Shown in pieces: positions 43,082 through 46,467 of a stretch of 46,467 bases of DNA. The position numbers were made by a program, and so were the translations under genes. How positions within the stretch are numbered: the stretch's first letter is position 1; every line of letters starts with the position of its first letter. Below the pieces are notes generated by a model. That model searched no databases. It worked only from the letters and a program-made list of their open reading frames with translations, and was not told the origin of the DNA. Source of the DNA: a virus; IMG/VR virus record IMGVR_UViG_3300042691_030122, positions 1 to 46,467 of that record; one strand, written 5' to 3'.

Positions 43082-46000
43082 TTAAATTAATCTTCTGAAT
43101 TTAAATACGTAGTTTGATGCTCCATTTGTACTTACACTTGATATGATTTGTAGTTTTAAATTAGTACTACCAGACAATTGTCTTATTGTTCTAAGATTTA
43201 TATAAGCTCCATTGCTTGCATGACCAGATTTATGTAATACGATTTCATCATAATCTGTAGAATTTGTTCCAGTGCTGAACCAACTCATCATACCTGTATA
43301 AGTTTCTTGATAATGTCCGCCGTTGACAGCATAGTTATCAACATAAACACTTATCATATAACAACCTGTTGATAAATCTGCTCCAACAATACCAGTATCT
43401 AACCAACTTGTAGTTATTGTTAGAGATTTAGTTATTGTAGTTAATCTGAATAATGCTGTAGAATTTGAACCATCAACATCATTGCGAACATAATTTGCAG
43501 CAGCAACGCCACCGAGTTGAGTTGCATTTGTTGCAGTTGTTGCTGTTGCAGCATTTCCATCAATACTTATGCCTGTTAATGTTTGACTTGCAGATCCTCT
43601 ATTTAAAGCAATCGCTGTAGTTCCAACATATAATGTACTATTACCCAATACTCCAGAAGGAATAGTTCCGCTCAGATTTCCAGCGGTTAAAGTTGATGCA
43701 CTAGTTAGTGCTGCATTTCCATTTATCGTAACGGATGATCCAAGAATACTTGTTAAATAAGAACCTGAACCTAATACAAAAGCTCCACCATCATTTCTAA
43801 TCGTTAAAGCATTGACGCCACCATCAGCAGTTCTAGTAGAACCGTTTACAAATATTACTAATTTATTTCCAGTATCATTCGCACCATTTAAAATATAATT
43901 ATATGACGCAGCAGTACAAACACCACCAGTAAAAGATACAGTTGCATCTAATGCTCCTGTAATGGTGCCAGCCATTGTTAAAGCGTTCAAACTACTAGTA
44001 CTTGCCGCATCAATATAATAAGATGTATTATTACTGTCGTAAAAAATTGGAGATCTAAAAGAACCATCAGCAGTAGAATATCCTCTTATATAAACAAAAT
44101 CACCAGATTCACCAACATACATTGTCGATGTACCTGTATGACTGTACCAATGTTGAGATTGCATTACATAGAATGAAGTGTCCCAACGAGGTGCTGTGGT
44201 ATTATTTCCATTATCAGTGGTCCAAATTTCATTGAATTTGCTTGTGCTTGCTGGGTCGCAATAAAAATTAGTATTTGCACTATCATAAAATATAGGAGCG
44301 CGAAAATCTGTATCGGAATAACCCGTTCCTCTTACATCTAATGCATAAGATGTAGAAGTAATTTGATTTGGATAGGCTCCAGTATTTCCAACTAAAAGAC
44401 CATTGCTAAATAATCTCATTGCGGTTATACCGCTATAACCAGCTATACCGTTATGAGGATTGTAATCAGAATTTGTGCCATAACCTCCACCGCTAAAACC
44501 GAAATCTAAACGAGAACCAGTACCATCAGGACCAATAACTACTTGTCTACTTGTCGATCCGCCTGTAGTTAAACCATTAAATGTGAATTGAATTGTTGGT
44601 CCATGATTTGTATTGTTTGTAACGGTATGATTTAATGTAACAACAGGATATTGACCAGTCAAATAAACTGTAGGTCTAGCATTACTATCTTGTAAAGTAT
44701 AAGTAGTTGCTGTTCCTTGGACTATTATTCTATTTCCAAAATTCCCACTTGCACCACCATTTATAATTAAATCTCTATAAATAGTAGCGTTGCCTCCTGC
44801 AACAGTTAAAGCATTTAAATTACTTGTACTTGCAGCATCTATATAATAAACCGTATTATCGCTATCATAGAAAATAGGCGCACGAAAATCAGTACTAGCG
44901 AATCCAGTTCCAACAACATGTAATTTTTGTGATGGACTTGTAGTACCTATACCAACATTACCACTTGAATTTATAAGTAGTTTCGTATTATTTCCACTAT
45001 TCCATGTACCTATATTAGCATATGTATTTCCTTTAATTCTGAATTCGACACCTTCTATTATATCTAGCCAAGGACTACCACTACCAACAGATAATGCTAA
45101 ACCATTATTAGCGCCACCAGCACCATTTCTTATTCTAATTGCATTATCATTTGTACTATTCGCATCTAATATATAAGATGGACTTGTTGTACCTATACCA
45201 ACATTTCCACCTAAAGGATTTAGAAGTAAAGCATATGTTGCTGTTGCAAAATTAGGAACATATCCAGATTGTATCCACGAAGCATATGTTGAAGTTGCAT
45301 CTATAGTGCCAAATCCAAGCCCATTTCCACCGCCTCCTTCAAATCTTACATTATTATTAGCTGCACTAGCAGTTGTATAAGAAGATCCTAAAACATGAAG
45401 TTTTGCAGATGGGCTGGTATTACCTATTCCAACATTACCAGCAACTAATAATGAAGTTCCTGTATTTGCTGGGTCTAAATAATAAGCAGTATTCGCACTA
45501 TCATAAAAAATAGGAGCTTTAAAATTAGAATCACTAGTTACATTATTTGTTCCAACAAAACTAACTGTAACAGTTGGAGGTGTTGCATTTTGAGTAAATA
45601 TTCCTGTTGCCGCTGGTCCACCTAAATAAATAGTTGTTGTAGCATTATCATATCTCAAACCTGCCCAAGCATTCCAATCCCAACTTGTTGAATTGCTAAA
45701 TCTTAATTGTGAAAGACCTCTAATAACCATTTCAGCAGCAGAGACATTTGAAACAGTTACGCTACCGGGAAGAGTTAAATAACCGTCGCTACCGCTTCTA
45801 TTTAAAGTTACAGCATTTAAATTGCTTACTGATGCTGGATCGCAATAATATGCCGTATTATTTGTATCATAAAATATAGGTGCGCGACTATCTGTATTAG
45901 CAGTCAATGAACCACCAAACCAACCATTACCATTATTTAAATCAACATAAAAACGTGCATTTCCTGCACCAACAAATCCCAATCTATTTGAATCTCCTGT

Positions 46001-46390
46001 TCCGCCCAATAATCCTCCAGCACTAGTTTCAAAATATAAACCCCAGTTATTATTTCCAGGAGTTATCCAAAAATTGTTTGTGTCAGTAACTTGTAAAAAA
46101 GCGTAATTAGTGACAGCAGAAGAAACTAAACCGGCAAATGATGGTGTATTACCAGTTCCTACGTTTTGATTAATTGTATACGCAGTAATATTAGCCGCAT
46201 TACCATCAATACTTACTCCTGTCAAAGTTTGTGCGCCGCTTGCTCTATTAAAAACATTTTGTGTTGTACCAATATAATAAGTAGAAGTAGTGGATATACC
46301 ATAATTGCCGATATTGGCGGCAGTTATAATGGCTGATGTTGTTTGACCATCTGCACTTCTTACTGTTGTATCGTTTCTTAAAATAGCCAT
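43082..46390 (-). CDS. Giant modular tail fibre protein B
   Basis: This 1102-residue fibre is related to the neighbouring fibre A by five copies of the same I-F-Y-D motif. It also has three repeats of V-G-I-G-(T/N)-T-S-P-S-x-x-L, seen as NVGIGTTSPSQKLHVVG, and GNAATATTATN-type repeats near residue 990. The C-terminal domain (GCYMISVYVDNYAVNGGHYQ, then LHKSGHASNGAYINLRT) resembles tips of fibres in other phages. It starts after a small A/T gap; the previous gene ends with a coiled coil. It is 16 bases upstream of fibre A and probably co-transcribed. It may be a second fibre or the distal half of one. Confidence 0.87.
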   Translation of the reverse strand: MAILRNDTTVRSADGQTTSAIITAANIGNYGISTTSTYYIGTTQNVFNRASGAQTLTGVSIDGNAANITAYTINQNVGTGNTPSFAGLVSSAVTNYAFLQVTDTNNFWITPGNNNWGLYFETSAGGLLGGTGDSNRLGFVGAGNARFYVDLNNGNGWFGGSLTANTDSRAPIFYDTNNTAYYCDPASVSNLNAVTLNRSGSDGYLTLPGSVTVSNVSAAEMVIRGLSQLRFSNSTSWDWNAWAGLRYDNATTTIYLGGPAATGIFTQNATPPTVTVSFVGTNNVTSDSNFKAPIFYDSANTAYYLDPANTGTSLLVAGNVGIGNTSPSAKLHVLGSSYTTASAANNNVRFEGGGGNGLGFGTIDATSTYASWIQSGYVPNFATATYALLLNPLGGNVGIGTTSPSYILDANSTNDNAIRIRNGAGGANNGLALSVGSGSPWLDIIEGVEFRIKGNTYANIGTWNSGNNTKLLINSSGNVGIGTTSPSQKLHVVGTGFASTDFRAPIFYDSDNTVYYIDAASTSNLNALTVAGGNATIYRDLIINGGASGNFGNRIIVQGTATTYTLQDSNARPTVYLTGQYPVVTLNHTVTNNTNHGPTIQFTFNGLTTGGSTSRQVVIGPDGTGSRLDFGFSGGGYGTNSDYNPHNGIAGYSGITAMRLFSNGLLVGNTGAYPNQITSTSYALDVRGTGYSDTDFRAPIFYDSANTNFYCDPASTSKFNEIWTTDNGNNTTAPRWDTSFYVMQSQHWYSHTGTSTMYVGESGDFVYIRGYSTADGSFRSPIFYDSNNTSYYIDAASTSSLNALTMAGTITGALDATVSFTGGVCTAASYNYILNGANDTGNKLVIFVNGSTRTADGGVNALTIRNDGGAFVLGSGSYLTSILGSSVTINGNAALTSASTLTAGNLSGTIPSGVLGNSTLYVGTTAIALNRGSASQTLTGISIDGNAATATTATNATQLGGVAAANYVRNDVDGSNSTALFRLTTITKSLTITTSWLDTGIVGADLSTGCYMISVYVDNYAVNGGHYQETYTGMMSWFSTGTNSTDYDEIVLHKSGHASNGAYINLRTIRQLSGSTNLKLQIISSVSTNGASNYVFKFRRLI
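43985..45890 (-). repeat. Five coding repeats of the fibre motif in fibre B
   Basis: Copies lie approximately at 45825-45890, 45460-45515, 44825-44885, 44240-44300 and 43985-44050. They have the same unit as in fibre A, with A-P-I-F-Y-D at the front and D-P-A-S or D-A-A-S at the back. Confidence 0.85.
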
Positions 46391-46412
46391 GTTATTTTAT
46401 ATATTTTTAATA

Positions 46413-46467
46413 TTACTTATTTAATTGTTTTTTTAGTTCTGCAACTTCAGCGGCCAACTCATTTACT
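46413..46467 (-). CDS. C-terminal end of an upstream gene (partial)
   Basis: Only the last 17 codons are visible: VNELAAEVAELKKQLNK and a TAA stop at 46413. The heptad pattern is a short coiled coil. Such endings are typical of fibres whose C-terminal S74 chaperone closes with a coiled coil, and the position before two fibre genes fits, but the body of the gene is outside the window. The stop is 22 bases from the start of fibre B. Confidence 0.75.
   Translation of the reverse strand, partial: VNELAAEVAELKKQLNK

Noticed and set aside
37999-46390. Diversity-generating retroelement target in the fibres
   Set aside because: No reverse transcriptase, template repeat or adenine-biased variable repeat pair is visible in the window.
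46413-46467. Calling the partial upstream gene an S74 peptidase fibre
   Set aside because: Only 17 residues of coiled coil are visible; the catalytic part is outside the window.

Overview
The window is an AT-rich stretch of a large tailed-phage (or prophage) genome, almost entirely coding and dominated by tail genes. The gene order on the minus strand after a very long tape-measure protein (M-like, L-like, K-like, I-like, J-like) is the lambda-type siphovirus tail-tip module. The giant tail fibres are built from modules also common in marine T4-like phages. Almost no start codon has a Shine-Dalgarno sequence. Starts sit in an A/T-only context (ATATATGG, AAATATG), which is compatible with a host of the Bacteroidota type, but the host cannot be fixed from the sequence.

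Layout. Positions 1-27868 (minus strand, read right to left): two pre-tape-measure proteins that probably act as tail assembly chaperones, a 2788-residue tape measure, a tail-tube-like protein, a fibre-like protein, two minor tail proteins related to tube or M folds, an unknown minor tail protein, then L-, K- (JAMM only), I-, a second I-, and J-like tip proteins, and finally a fibronectin/collagen-like fibre running off the left edge. Positions 27903-31259 (plus strand): three neck or tail-completion candidates and the major tail tube protein, closed by a strong hairpin terminator.

Positions 31321-35878 hold the most unusual part: an APS kinase divergent from a sulfotransferase, followed by a GT-A and a GT-B glycosyltransferase and a convergent FkbM methyltransferase. 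Together these could make PAPS and build a sulfated, methylated glycan. Their place between the tail tube and the tail fibres suggests decoration of the virion, or of the host surface late in infection. Positions 35899-46467 (minus strand) hold a fibre-assembly-chaperone-like protein, an unknown protein, a kelch-like protein, two giant fibres sharing 15 copies of one repeat, and the coiled-coil end of another gene.

Other signals are two PD-(D/E)XK nuclease-like segments inside the tape measure set between recurring GFIPNFA motifs, a tandem copy of the I-like gene, a distant family of tail-tube-like proteins, a GTGTAA motif upstream of several starts, and a hairpin that covers the only good ribosome binding site seen. 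No tRNA, rRNA, CRISPR array, insertion sequence, integrase or replication gene was seen.
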